A DNA stretch of 17,622 bases from Candidatus Zixiibacteriota bacterium (GCA_023700785.1 JAMPYH010000013.1:1-17622), one strand, 5' to 3'. Shown: positions 8,201-14,574, counted from the first letter of the stretch. Numbers and translations: made by a program. Notes: a model not told the origin generated them from the sequence alone.

Positions 8201-11200
8201 GGTTCATCTGCGCTCCCGGCCAGATCTGTATCCCGGTGGGCGGCGCGATGAGCGCGACCTGGGAAGTGACCCCGATCGGAACGTACTCATCCGGAAATGT
8301 CTGCTTTAACGCCGATACGTCGGGTGTATATATTCTCAAAGTGAAGGCGACGACTCCCTGCGGCGTCGATTCATGCAACCTTCAGGTGAACGTGACGATC
8401 AACTCCGCGCCGGTGGCCACCGATCCTCCGGCCAATGTCGATACTTTCCTGTGCGCTTCATCGAATATCTGCCGTCAATTCAGCGCTACTGATATCAATG
8501 GCGGCACCTTGACCTGGGCGCGTCTCTCAGGAGCCGGGACAGTCAGTTCTTCCGGTTTGTGGTGCTTCACGGCGTCCGCGACGGGAAGTTACAGCGTGGT
8601 CGCCAGTGTCACCGATTCCTGCGGCGCGGCGGATACGATCAGCATGACCTATACGGTTACGATGAACACCGCGCCGACCATCGCGCTCGGCAACGACACG
8701 ACCATTTTCCTCTGCTCGCCCGGCTCGGTCTGCTTGTCATTCGCTACCAGCGATCCGAACAATAATGTTCAGTCCGTGAGTCTGCTGGCTGGAAGCGGAA
8801 CGATCGGCATGAATCCCAATCAACTCTGCTTTACGGCGGGTATGGCGGGGGTGATGACCTTTGTCGCGCAAGTAAGCGATTCCTGCGGCGCGACCGATGT
8901 TGACACGATCAATGTCACCATCCAGCTCAACCACGCGCCGGTGGTGAATGCCGGTCCCGATCAAACGATCTTCCAGTGCGCCCCAGCCCAGATCTGCTGG
9001 CCGGCCGGAGCGACCGATCCGGATAATAACCTTAGTTCGGTGGTGATGATCACCGGCCCGGGGACGTTTAATGGCAGCCAGATCTGCTTCACGCCGTCAG
9101 GGACGCTCAATTATGAGTTTGTTCTCAAGGCGACCGATGCGTGCGGCGTGATCCGTTATGACACGGTGGTGATCAACTATACGCTAAATAGCGCGCCGAT
9201 CGCGAATGCCGGCGCCGACCAGACCGTCTTCCAATGCGCGCCGACCCAGATCTGCTGGCCGGCTTCGACTTCCGATGTCAACGGTAACTTGGTTAGTTCA
9301 TCAATCATCTCCGGACCCGGCAGCTTCTCGTCCGGCCAGATCTGCTTTACGCCTTCCGGCACCGGACTTTATACCTTCGTGCTTCAGGCTCTTGATGCCT
9401 GCGGCGCCAGCGATGTTGACACGGTGAACATAAATGTCACCATCAACGCAGCGCCGGTCTGCAATGTGCCGAACGATACAACCATCTTCCAGTGTACGGC
9501 CGCGCAGGTCTGCCTGCCAGCCGGCGCGACTGATGTCAATGGCAACCTGTCGTCCTGTCAGATACTTTCCGGCCCGGGAACGCTCTCTGGCGGCAACTGG
9601 TGCTACACACCGATCTCGAGCCAGATAGTCAATGTGACCATCCAGTGCACCGACGCATGCGGCGCGACCTGTGTCTCAGACTTCACTGTCGAGTTTAAGA
9701 TCAACCAGGCGCCGAGTATATCGTTTGCCAGCTACGGGCAGTTCTTCCTCTGCGCGTCGCAGCAGATCTGCGTGAACTACACCGCGTCGGATCCGAACGA
9801 CCCGCGCCCGCGTACAGTGACCCTGGTCTCCGGAAGCGGCACGCTCGATACCGCCAACAGCCGCGTCTGTTTCACTCCGGGCGCGACCGGCATTTACCAG
9901 TTTATCGTGCAGGTGACGGACGAGTGCGGTCTCTTCGCGCGGGACACGATCAATGTTGATGTTAAACTGAACTCAGCGCCGGTGGCGAACGCCGGTCCGA
10001 ACCTGACCGTCTTCCAGTGCGCTCCGACCCAGCTGTGCTGGCCGGCAAGTTGCACTGATGTTGACCTGAACTTGACCGACTGCGTTCTCACCGGACCCGG
10101 CGTCTATAGCGGGGGCCAGATCTGTTTCACGCCGAGCATGAGTGGGCTGTACACGTTCATACTTCAGGCGACTGACGCGTGCGGGTTGCAGCACACCGAC
10201 ACCATGACGGTCACTGTCACCCTGAACAGCGCCCCGCTGGTCGCGTTTGGCAACGACACGACAGCGTTCCTCTGTACCCCTCAGCAGATCTGTATGCCGT
10301 ACCAGGTGATCGACCCTAACGGTTCAAGCAAACTGACCGAAGTGCTGGTCTCGGGATTTGGCACGATCGATACCCTGAATAACAGCGTCTGCTTCACGCC
10401 AGCGTCAAGCGGAACGTATGAGTTTGTGGTGAGCGTGACCGATTCCTGCGGCGTGTCCGATCTGGACACGATCAGCGCGATGATCACGTTTGGCGAAGTC
10501 GCCCAGATCACCTGTCCCCCTGCCCCGATCTCAGCGTCGTTGTGCGGCGCTGGTCAGGTCTGTCAGGGGATCATGATCACTCCGGTAGGCGCGACAGTGT
10601 CAACATCGTTCGGCACCTTTAGCGCCGGACAGCTTTGCTTCCAGGCTGACACCAGCGGAACGTATATCATCCGCGTGATCGCCTCGTCGTCCTGCGGCGC
10701 GGACACCTGCGACGTAACCTTTAATGTCACCATCGGCTCGGCGGCGCAACTGACCTGCCCCGGCCCGACGGTCAAGTTCCTTTGCGCTCCGGGAAATGTC
10801 GCGATCCAAATAGGCGTCATGGGGGATGGCGCGACCGTGAGTGTCACTCCGATCGGATCGTACTCGGCCGGAAATGTCAATTTCACCGCGGATACGTCCG
10901 GTCACTATGTGCTGACCGTTATCGCCAGTACGACCTGCGGCGCGGACACCTGCGAAGTTGTCGCGGATATCTCGATCAACTCGCGGCCGGTCGCGATCGA
11001 TCCGCCGTCGCCGAAAGATACCTTTATCTGCGCTTCGACCTCGATCTGCTATCAGTTTAGCGCGAGCGATGTGAATGGCGGCACGCTCTCCTGGTCGCGT
11101 CTCTCCGGTGCCGGCACCGTGACTTCCGGCGGCCTCTGGTGCTTCACCGCCAACGCGGCCGGAGCATACACCGTGGTCGCGGCGGTGACTGATTCGTGCG

Positions 11201-13992
11201 GCGGCGCGGACACGCTGACCATGACCTACAATATTTCGCTCAATGTCACGCCGGTCATCGCGCTCGGTAACGATACCACCCGCTTCCAATGCGCGTCGGT
11301 GCAGGTCTGTCTCCCCTATACGGTGACCGACCCGAACAACAATGTGACCCTGGAGCAGGTGATCTCGGGCGGGACGATCGACACCGTCGCCAATACGGTC
11401 TGCTTCACGCCTCCGTCCACCGGCGTCTATACGATCATCGTGCAGGTAACCGATGGATGCGGCGCGACCGACCGTGACACTATCAATATCACGATCAATC
11501 AAAATAATCCGCCGGTCGCCTATGCCGGTGTTGACCAGACGCTGTTCATCTGTAGCCCGAATCCGATCTGTTGGGCGGCATCGGCTACCGATCCGAACAA
11601 TAATATCGACAGCATCAGGATCGTTTCCGGCCCGGGAAGCTACTCTGCCGGCCAGATCTGTTTCACTCCGGGAGCGACCGGCAACTACCAGATAATCCTC
11701 CGCGTAGTTGACAAATGCGGTTTGTCGGATCAGGATACGGTCATGATCAACGTGACTTTGAACAGTCCGCCGGTCTGCAGTGTCCCGGCGAATACCACCT
11801 ACTTCCAGTGCGCGCCGACCCAGGTTTCGCTGCCGGTCAGCGCCACGGATGTTGACGGCAACTTCTCGAATTGCCAGATCGTCTCGGGGCCGGGCTCTAT
11901 CTCCGGTGGACAGTGGATCTACACGCCGTCGGTTGACGAGATCCGCAAGATCGTAGTTGAGTGTGTGGACGCGTGCGGCGCGACCTGTCGCGATTCGTTT
12001 ACGGTGGTCTTCAAACTGAACGCGCCGCCGGTGGTGAATGCCGGCGCCGACAGCACGGTTTTCCTCTGCGCCAACCAGACGATCTGTTGGGATGTCGCGG
12101 CGACCGATGAGGATCTCAACCTGAAGTCGGTGGAGTTGACTTCGCCTATCGGCACCTACAACCCGCTGACCAGGAAGATCTGCTTTAACGCGGTCTATGG
12201 CGATCAGCCGACCGGCCAGTATATGTTTGTGGTCAAGGCGACCGATTCGTGCGACGCGGTTGATTACGACACGACCATTATCACTATCGACTACAATAAC
12301 AAGCCGGTAGTGGTCGGCCCGCCGGACTTCACCGCGTACATGGAACAGGTCGGACAGCTCTGCTTTGATATCTCGATCGCTGATCCCGATATGAACCTGA
12401 ACTCCATCAACGTATCGCCGTTCGGCAGTTACAATCAGTCAACCGGCCAGGTCTGTTTCAACGTGGTGACCAAAGGAACGTATTGCGTTTACGTCACCGC
12501 GACCGATATGTGCGGCCTGGTGACGATCGACACGGTCTGCATTGAGGTAACGGTTGACGAGTGTATCCATGTCGAGATCGAGAAAACGCACAACACGCTG
12601 CAGGGCCAGAACGAGATCGTCAACATCTTCATGAACGGTTCCGGCAAACAACTTGGCGGATTCAATTTCCTGATCGCGTATGATCCGACCGCGCTGACAA
12701 TCATGAATGTCACTCCCGGTCCGCTTTTCGAACAGTGCGGCTGGGAGTACTTCACGTTCCGCCACGGGTCCGACGGCAACTGCGATAACTGCCCTGACGG
12801 CCTGCTCCGGATAGTCGGCATCGCCGAGACAAACAACGGCGCCTACCACCCGGGATGTTTCCTCGATGGTCTGGTCGGCTCGCTGGCGGAGATCGAGTTT
12901 ATGGTCTCGAACGACCGCACCCTCGAATGCCAGTACGCGCCTGTCCAGTTCTACTGGCTGGAGTGCACCGACAACGCGCTCTCGTCAATGAGCGGCGACA
13001 CGCTCTGGATCAACCGTCGGGTGAAGGACTTCGAAGGGACCCAGATCCAGGATTACACTTTCGGTCTGCCGGGCTATCTTGGCGCGCCGGATTACTGTTT
13101 GGTGGGCGGCGGTCCGGGGAAACCGGCGCCACAGCGCTGTGTCGATTTCACCAACGGCGGTGTTGACATTGTCTGCGCCGACTCGATCGACGCTCGCGCC
13201 GATATCAACCTGAACGGTATCAGCTACGAGATCGCCGACGCGGTCCTCTTCTCGAATTACTTTGTCAACGGTCTCGGTGTCTTCACCATCAACCAGGCCG
13301 GTCAGATCGCGGCGTCGGATGTCAACGCCGACGGCCTGGTGCTGACAGTCGCTGATCTGGTGTACCTGATCCGCGCGATCATTGGCGATGTCCCGATGAC
13401 GCCGAAACTGAGCCCGAATGCGGCCTTCTCCGCCGAAGTTGGCGTGGTTGACGGCGCCCTAACGATCGGCAAGACCGATGCCCATATCGGCGCGATCCAC
13501 CTGACCCTCGACGGCGAAGTCGCCCCGACTCTGCATGAGTCCGCGTCGCAGATGGAGATCAAGTACGCGTTCGACGGCAAAGTGACCAAGGTGTTGATCT
13601 ACTCCAGCACCGGTAAGGGATACTTGGCGTCCGGGCCGGTGATGTACCTGAAGAACTCGAAACTGATCAAGTCGGTTGAACTGGGAAGCTACGACGGCTA
13701 TGTGGTCGCCGCCAAGGTGAACGCGCTGCCGAGCGAATACGCGCTGTCGCAGAACTATCCGAACCCGTTCAATCCGATCACGTCAATAGAATTCGCTCTG
13801 CCGAAAGCCGGCGAGTGGACCCTGACCATCTACAACGTGCTGGGCCAGGAGGTCACCAACTGGCACAACCGTTCGGAGGCGGGATATCAGAAGATAGAGT
13901 GGGATGCCGCTCGTTACGCGTCAGGCGTGTACTTCTACCGTCTGGTAGCTGGTAACTTCAGCGCCACTAGGAAGATGGTATTACTGAAGTAA
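5239..13992 (+). CDS. Giant exported multidomain protein: 23 cysteine-paired beta repeats, cohesin-like, dockerin-like and C-terminal sorting domain
   Basis: This 2917-residue protein starts with a classical signal peptide: charged MRMR, a hydrophobic core with three cysteines, and probable cleavage after VSA at about residue 24. Residues 25-130 look like an Ig-like domain (YAPGDSVIITGSGYWPNEQI) and 131-251 like a second cysteine-containing beta domain. Residues 252-2440 are 23 tandem repeats of about 86 residues. Then come a cohesin-like domain (2441-2594), a dockerin-like segment (about 2653-2718), a beta-rich linker and a C-terminal sorting domain from about 2833 (NYPNPFNP, then GVYFYRL and KMVLLK). 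The last resembles type IX secretion signals and FlgD-like Ig domains. I infer a cell-surface or extracellular matrix protein, perhaps adhesive or scaffold-forming; there is no catalytic motif. The ATG has AAAGGGA 7-8 nt upstream. The gene is monocistronic, with its own promoter and terminator. The repeats resemble PKD/Ig-like families in style but I cannot assign a named family. Confidence 0.95.
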   Translation: MRMRMLLNLAAIVCCCWLGSAVSAATLTATIIETDTSDYAPGDSVIITGSGYWPNEQISVEITNILNPGVGDSDGPWYVWADGSGNFETYWIVPNEAVDQEFLVTAIGISSGIVATTTFTDANSKIEMSISANDTLCAGNTVDLCAFLTQSCPGGVDTPLPNRMIYFYFNPGNCSNDGVANDSALTDANGIACATLQIPVTPGDYSLKVRFNGESASVAPDPPNSVCDTTDRVNISNSVDCQGVVVANTSGIAPSVTLPADTSIFLCGPDTICLPVTITDPNCDIDSVTSNIGQYGGNRSNFDQVSKVRQLVGTVTQVGGGSPGLALYDATDFVPPVSATSGVTVTLTHFNFLNTVSSYGTFSSSTSNVQYGGQIRFAPTDMTYTLVGAGGPDGGNGDGSLEFTAGSNITGQFASLLTSCDGQSVDLVIFTDASAGGVGEVILKRNGISVYAVNLTFPAAASGSGIGGLTVDLPDHVVFNQVYIEGISGTFRVDAVGGRFAPSPTSEDICFAADTAGVYTVIVSASDNCSHGDADTMLVTVTMNQPPVANAGADSTVGQCVASQICKTVSFSDPDNNIQATQLLVGPGTLSGNQICFTPSVQGTTMFVIIVTDSCGQTDQDTVNITVTINSAPVATNPPAQSKFLCALTQQCYTFSATDPDGGTLTWALLSGPGSITTGGLYCFTPVSAGVYNATVTVTDNCGLKDTASIQFTIAVNGAPVAVDPMTPASVFQCTPTQICYVFMASDPNGNPVTWTKLSGAGTVTSGGNWCFTPTADGAYSVTVRVADSCGAADTTTLTYNVVLNGPPTLAFGNDTTLSLCTPQQICLSYSVSDPQIPAKLTETMISGYGTLDTLNNRVCFTPVSGGTYQFIVSATDSCGASDVDTVNATVSFGEVAQITCPPSAINVTGCAGGQVCQAIAISPLSATVTTSYGTYASGNLCFQADTTGIYVIRMIASAPCGADTCDVTFNVTIDPDPDLVCPGTQTRFICAPGQICIPVGGAMSATWEVTPIGTYSSGNVCFNADTSGVYILKVKATTPCGVDSCNLQVNVTINSAPVATDPPANVDTFLCASSNICRQFSATDINGGTLTWARLSGAGTVSSSGLWCFTASATGSYSVVASVTDSCGAADTISMTYTVTMNTAPTIALGNDTTIFLCSPGSVCLSFATSDPNNNVQSVSLLAGSGTIGMNPNQLCFTAGMAGVMTFVAQVSDSCGATDVDTINVTIQLNHAPVVNAGPDQTIFQCAPAQICWPAGATDPDNNLSSVVMITGPGTFNGSQICFTPSGTLNYEFVLKATDACGVIRYDTVVINYTLNSAPIANAGADQTVFQCAPTQICWPASTSDVNGNLVSSSIISGPGSFSSGQICFTPSGTGLYTFVLQALDACGASDVDTVNINVTINAAPVCNVPNDTTIFQCTAAQVCLPAGATDVNGNLSSCQILSGPGTLSGGNWCYTPISSQIVNVTIQCTDACGATCVSDFTVEFKINQAPSISFASYGQFFLCASQQICVNYTASDPNDPRPRTVTLVSGSGTLDTANSRVCFTPGATGIYQFIVQVTDECGLFARDTINVDVKLNSAPVANAGPNLTVFQCAPTQLCWPASCTDVDLNLTDCVLTGPGVYSGGQICFTPSMSGLYTFILQATDACGLQHTDTMTVTVTLNSAPLVAFGNDTTAFLCTPQQICMPYQVIDPNGSSKLTEVLVSGFGTIDTLNNSVCFTPASSGTYEFVVSVTDSCGVSDLDTISAMITFGEVAQITCPPAPISASLCGAGQVCQGIMITPVGATVSTSFGTFSAGQLCFQADTSGTYIIRVIASSSCGADTCDVTFNVTIGSAAQLTCPGPTVKFLCAPGNVAIQIGVMGDGATVSVTPIGSYSAGNVNFTADTSGHYVLTVIASTTCGADTCEVVADISINSRPVAIDPPSPKDTFICASTSICYQFSASDVNGGTLSWSRLSGAGTVTSGGLWCFTANAAGAYTVVAAVTDSCGGADTLTMTYNISLNVTPVIALGNDTTRFQCASVQVCLPYTVTDPNNNVTLEQVISGGTIDTVANTVCFTPPSTGVYTIIVQVTDGCGATDRDTINITINQNNPPVAYAGVDQTLFICSPNPICWAASATDPNNNIDSIRIVSGPGSYSAGQICFTPGATGNYQIILRVVDKCGLSDQDTVMINVTLNSPPVCSVPANTTYFQCAPTQVSLPVSATDVDGNFSNCQIVSGPGSISGGQWIYTPSVDEIRKIVVECVDACGATCRDSFTVVFKLNAPPVVNAGADSTVFLCANQTICWDVAATDEDLNLKSVELTSPIGTYNPLTRKICFNAVYGDQPTGQYMFVVKATDSCDAVDYDTTIITIDYNNKPVVVGPPDFTAYMEQVGQLCFDISIADPDMNLNSINVSPFGSYNQSTGQVCFNVVTKGTYCVYVTATDMCGLVTIDTVCIEVTVDECIHVEIEKTHNTLQGQNEIVNIFMNGSGKQLGGFNFLIAYDPTALTIMNVTPGPLFEQCGWEYFTFRHGSDGNCDNCPDGLLRIVGIAETNNGAYHPGCFLDGLVGSLAEIEFMVSNDRTLECQYAPVQFYWLECTDNALSSMSGDTLWINRRVKDFEGTQIQDYTFGLPGYLGAPDYCLVGGGPGKPAPQRCVDFTNGGVDIVCADSIDARADINLNGISYEIADAVLFSNYFVNGLGVFTINQAGQIAASDVNADGLVLTVADLVYLIRAIIGDVPMTPKLSPNAAFSAEVGVVDGALTIGKTDAHIGAIHLTLDGEVAPTLHESASQMEIKYAFDGKVTKVLIYSSTGKGYLASGPVMYLKNSKLIKSVELGSYDGYVVAAKVNALPSEYALSQNYPNPFNPITSIEFALPKAGEWTLTIYNVLGQEVTNWHNRSEAGYQKIEWDAARYASGVYFYRLVAGNFSATRKMVLLK
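6127..6753 (+). other. Domain of about 210 residues inserted inside repeat 1
   Basis: Repeat 1 has its C1 and C2 at residues 267 and 273 and runs normally to GQY at 293-295. The C3 segment (DICFAAD) does not resume until residue 508-514. The intervening residues, about 297-505, are Gly/Ser/Thr-rich, beta-strand-like (VTVTLTHFNFL, TYTLVGAGGPDGGNGDG, VYIEGISGTFRVD) and not repeat-like. They resemble a beta-sandwich domain hosted in a loop. I do not recognise the family. Confidence 0.7.
7654..9705 (+). repeat. Higher-order block A (repeats 5-12)
   Basis: These eight repeats contain a fixed order of distinguishable domain subtypes: FGNDTT type, EVAQITCPP type, LVCPG type, GGTLTW type, LGNDTT type, two NAGxDQT types and the PVCNVP type. 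The same order recurs 2574 nt downstream (10228-12021) with one NAGxDQT unit fewer. Matching units have equal or nearly equal length. Confidence 0.85.
10228..12021 (+). repeat. Higher-order block B (repeats 15-21), paralogous to block A
   Basis: Unit lengths in nucleotides are 267, 252, 234, 264, 261, 258 and 258. The corresponding units in block A are 267, 252, 231, 264, 264, 258 (one of two NAGxDQT units) and 258. Shared block-specific phrases include EVAQITCPP, GADTCDVTFNVTI, GGTL(T/S)W and PVC(N/S)VP. Nucleotide sequences have diverged substantially, so the duplication is old. Confidence 0.85.
12559..13020 (+). other. Cohesin-like domain
   Basis: Residues 2441-2594 carry the cohesin-style signature: an opening EIVNIFMNGSGKQLGGFNF, then LIAYDPTALTIMNVTPGPLF, and later LLRIVGIAETN and LVGSLAEIEFMVS. 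These match the beta-strand order of cohesin and related carbohydrate-module-like folds (YDP-x2-L-x4-V-x-PG, then a G-x-L-x2-I-x-F strand). It contains seven cysteines, unlike classical cohesins. The assignment is from motif similarity only. Confidence 0.65.
13195..13392 (+). other. Dockerin-like domain with two calcium loops
   Basis: Loop 1 is DINLNGISYEIAD (residues 2655-2667), followed by helix AVLFSNYFV. Loop 2 is DVNADGLVLTVAD (2694-2706), followed by helix LVYLIRAII. Each is D-x-N-x-(N/D)-G...D then a hydrophobic helix, the duplicated F-hand design of dockerins. Both loops place the final Asp at position 13 rather than 12, a consistent one-residue lengthening. The two loops are separated by about 26 residues. 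Confidence 0.75.
13735..13992 (+). other. C-terminal secretion/sorting domain (YPNPFNP type)
   Basis: This segment, about 85 residues, begins LSQNYPNPFNPITSIEFALP. It continues with a strand-rich segment (WTLTIYNVLGQEV) and the closing pattern SGVYFYRLVAG...KMVLLK. This is the form of type A sorting domains of type IX secretion substrates and FlgD-like Ig domains. It predicts outer-membrane translocation and surface attachment or release, if the organism has that machinery. Confidence 0.85.
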
Positions 13993-14021
13993 TTCATTAA
14001 TCCCGTTTTCCGATTGAACAG

Positions 14022-14043
14022 AAAGCCCTCGCAAGAGGGCTTT
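14022..14043 (+). terminator. Intrinsic terminator of the giant gene
   Basis: AAAGCCCTC (14022-14030), a GCAA tetraloop and GAGGGCTTT (14035-14043) form a perfect 9-bp stem ending in TTTTTGTT, 29 nt after the stop codon. Confidence 0.93.
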
Positions 14044-14131
14044 TTGTTATGCGGAGGCGGCTACTGCAGTCCCAGGACAATTGACATCGTGAATCTATTT
14101 GCGCTTTACGGGCGGTACGCTGATGCCCGTT

Positions 14132-14237
14132 GTGGCGGGTCTTGCGGCCCACTGGATCAGGTTGTCGCACTTCGACTCCGCCAAGTGCGATAAGCTGTAG
14201 CGATCACTGGTTTGAAACGGGCCGTGTGACCCGCCAC
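14132..14237. repeat. Nested palindromic element (REP/MITE-like)
   Basis: The outer arms GTGGCGGGTC (14132-14141) and GACCCGCCAC (14228-14237) are perfectly complementary over 10 bp. After a symmetric 3-nt step on each side, CGGCCC (14145-14150) pairs with GGGCCG (14219-14224). An inner hairpin TCGCACTT (14165-14172) / AAGTGCGA (14183-14190) has a 10-nt loop. The region 14051-14275 contains no supported gene. The inner hairpin resembles dispersed CTTCGACTCCGC-type palindromes seen between genes in many bacterial genomes (from memory). Confidence 0.6.
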
Positions 14238-14275
14238 TTGTTGAATATCCTCTGAAAGACCCGCCCCTAGTTGTT

Positions 14276-14410
14276 CATTGCAATCCGGTGAAGCACGGTT
14301 ATGTCACGGACCCCGCGAAATGGCGGTTTTCGTCTTATGCTAGATTTGACAGGAGTTCTGCTCAGCGCAGTATTCCAATCAACAGCGACGGGAAGAGATT
14401 TGGCGAATGA
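14276..14410 (+). pseudogene. C-terminal remnant of a REP-associated tyrosine transposase (RAYT)
   Basis: Reading from the CAT at 14276 gives HCNPVKHGYVTDPAKWRFSS followed by YARF..., ending at TGA 14408-14410. The phrase (Y)-x-NPVKHG-x-V-x-DPA-x-W-x-(F/Y)-SSY is the typical C-terminal end of IS200-like RAYT proteins (Y1 transposase superfamily). Upstream in the same frame there is no stop for a while, but the residues no longer resemble a transposase: no HUH motif and no catalytic tyrosine. Only about 44 codons of the C-terminus survive. It has no start codon and is not expected to be expressed. A REP-like hairpin begins at the base after its stop. Confidence 0.75.
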
Positions 14411-14457
14411 TGTAGGAGAGAAGGGAAAGGCGGGTTCGAAGACGGACCCGCCCTACA
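14411..14457 (-). repeat. REP-like hairpin with GTAG foot, next to the RAYT remnant
   Basis: On the minus strand the sequence reads TGTAG followed directly by GGCGGGT, a 10-nt loop and ACCCGCC (14446-14452 pairing with 14429-14435). On the plus strand a second TGTAGG (14411-14416) pairs with CCTACA (14452-14457), closing the element. A GTAG tetranucleotide at the foot of a GC-rich hairpin is the recognition form of REP sequences used by RAYTs. The core GACCCGCC also occurs at 14228-14235 and 14259-14266, and inverted at 14134-14141. Confidence 0.7.
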
Positions 14458-14479
14458 TGACTGATATCTCCCTAAATTT

Positions 14480-14539
14480 CGCTTGCGGACAACATGGTCC
14501 ATACTACATTATGCGAAATGCCCCCCATGTTGTCAAGCG
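14480..14539. repeat. 60-bp imperfect inverted repeat
   Basis: The left arm is CGCTTG-CGG-ACAACATGG (14480-14497) and the right arm CCATGTTGT-CAAGCG (14525-14539). They are complementary over 15 bp apart from a 3-nt CGG bulge on the left. The 27-nt loop contains a further CATT/AATG mini-stem. No T-run follows, so it is not an obvious terminator. It lies between the REP-like element and the promoter candidate of the next gene. Confidence 0.65.
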
Positions 14540-14565
14540 TTATTGTGGAGAAAAGACGACTTGAT

Positions 14566-14574
14566 TGGTATGAT
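14566..14574 (+). promoter_or_regulatory. Possible extended -10 promoter upstream of the 860-residue gene
   Basis: TGGTATGAT (14566-14574) fits the extended -10 form TGnTATAAT with one mismatch. No -35 is found at normal spacing (TTGTGG at 14543 is 20 nt away). A start near 14581 would give a leader of about 108 nt containing a 7-bp hairpin (TATTGGT 14623-14629 / ACCAATA 14639-14645). Confidence 0.35.

Larger units (their letters stand above)
5992..12558 (+). repeat. Tandem array of 23 four-cysteine Ig-like repeats (protein-level)
   Basis: Each unit reads roughly: APVANAGADQTVF-C1-APTQI-C2-WP...DPNGN...SGPGTFSGGQI-C3-FTPS-G-Y-FVLQATDS-C4-G-DVDTVNVTVN. Starts, by the residue after the closing 'N' or its equivalent, are: 5992, 6871, 7129, 7390, 7654, 7921, 8173, 8404, 8668, 8932, 9190, 9448, 9706, 9973, 10228, 10495, 10747, 10981, 11245, 11506, 11764, 12022 and 12298. 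Units are 77-92 residues except the first, which carries an insertion. Nucleotide identity between units is limited, with many synonymous differences. The array is therefore old and held together at protein level rather than being a recent slippage product. By my count it holds about 109 cysteines. Confidence 0.93.

Noticed and set aside
10600..11502. Minus-strand 300-residue open frame inside the giant gene
   Set aside because: It is a shadow of the repeat array. Its Asp/Arg/Gly-rich product simply mirrors the repeated codons of the real frame.
5992..12558. CRISPR array or recent slippage-type tandem repeat
   Set aside because: The periodicity is about 258 nt in one long reading frame with high synonymous divergence. 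This is a protein domain array, not DNA-level repeats with spacers.
14081..14110. TTGACA at 14081 as a promoter for a structured RNA in 14132-14237
   Set aside because: No acceptable -10 lies at 16-18 nt. The palindromes are better explained as REP-like sequences next to the RAYT remnant.
14301..14564. 87-residue plus-strand open frame
   Set aside because: It runs in a different frame from the RAYT remnant and through the REP-like hairpin and inverted repeat. Its product has no protein-like pattern.
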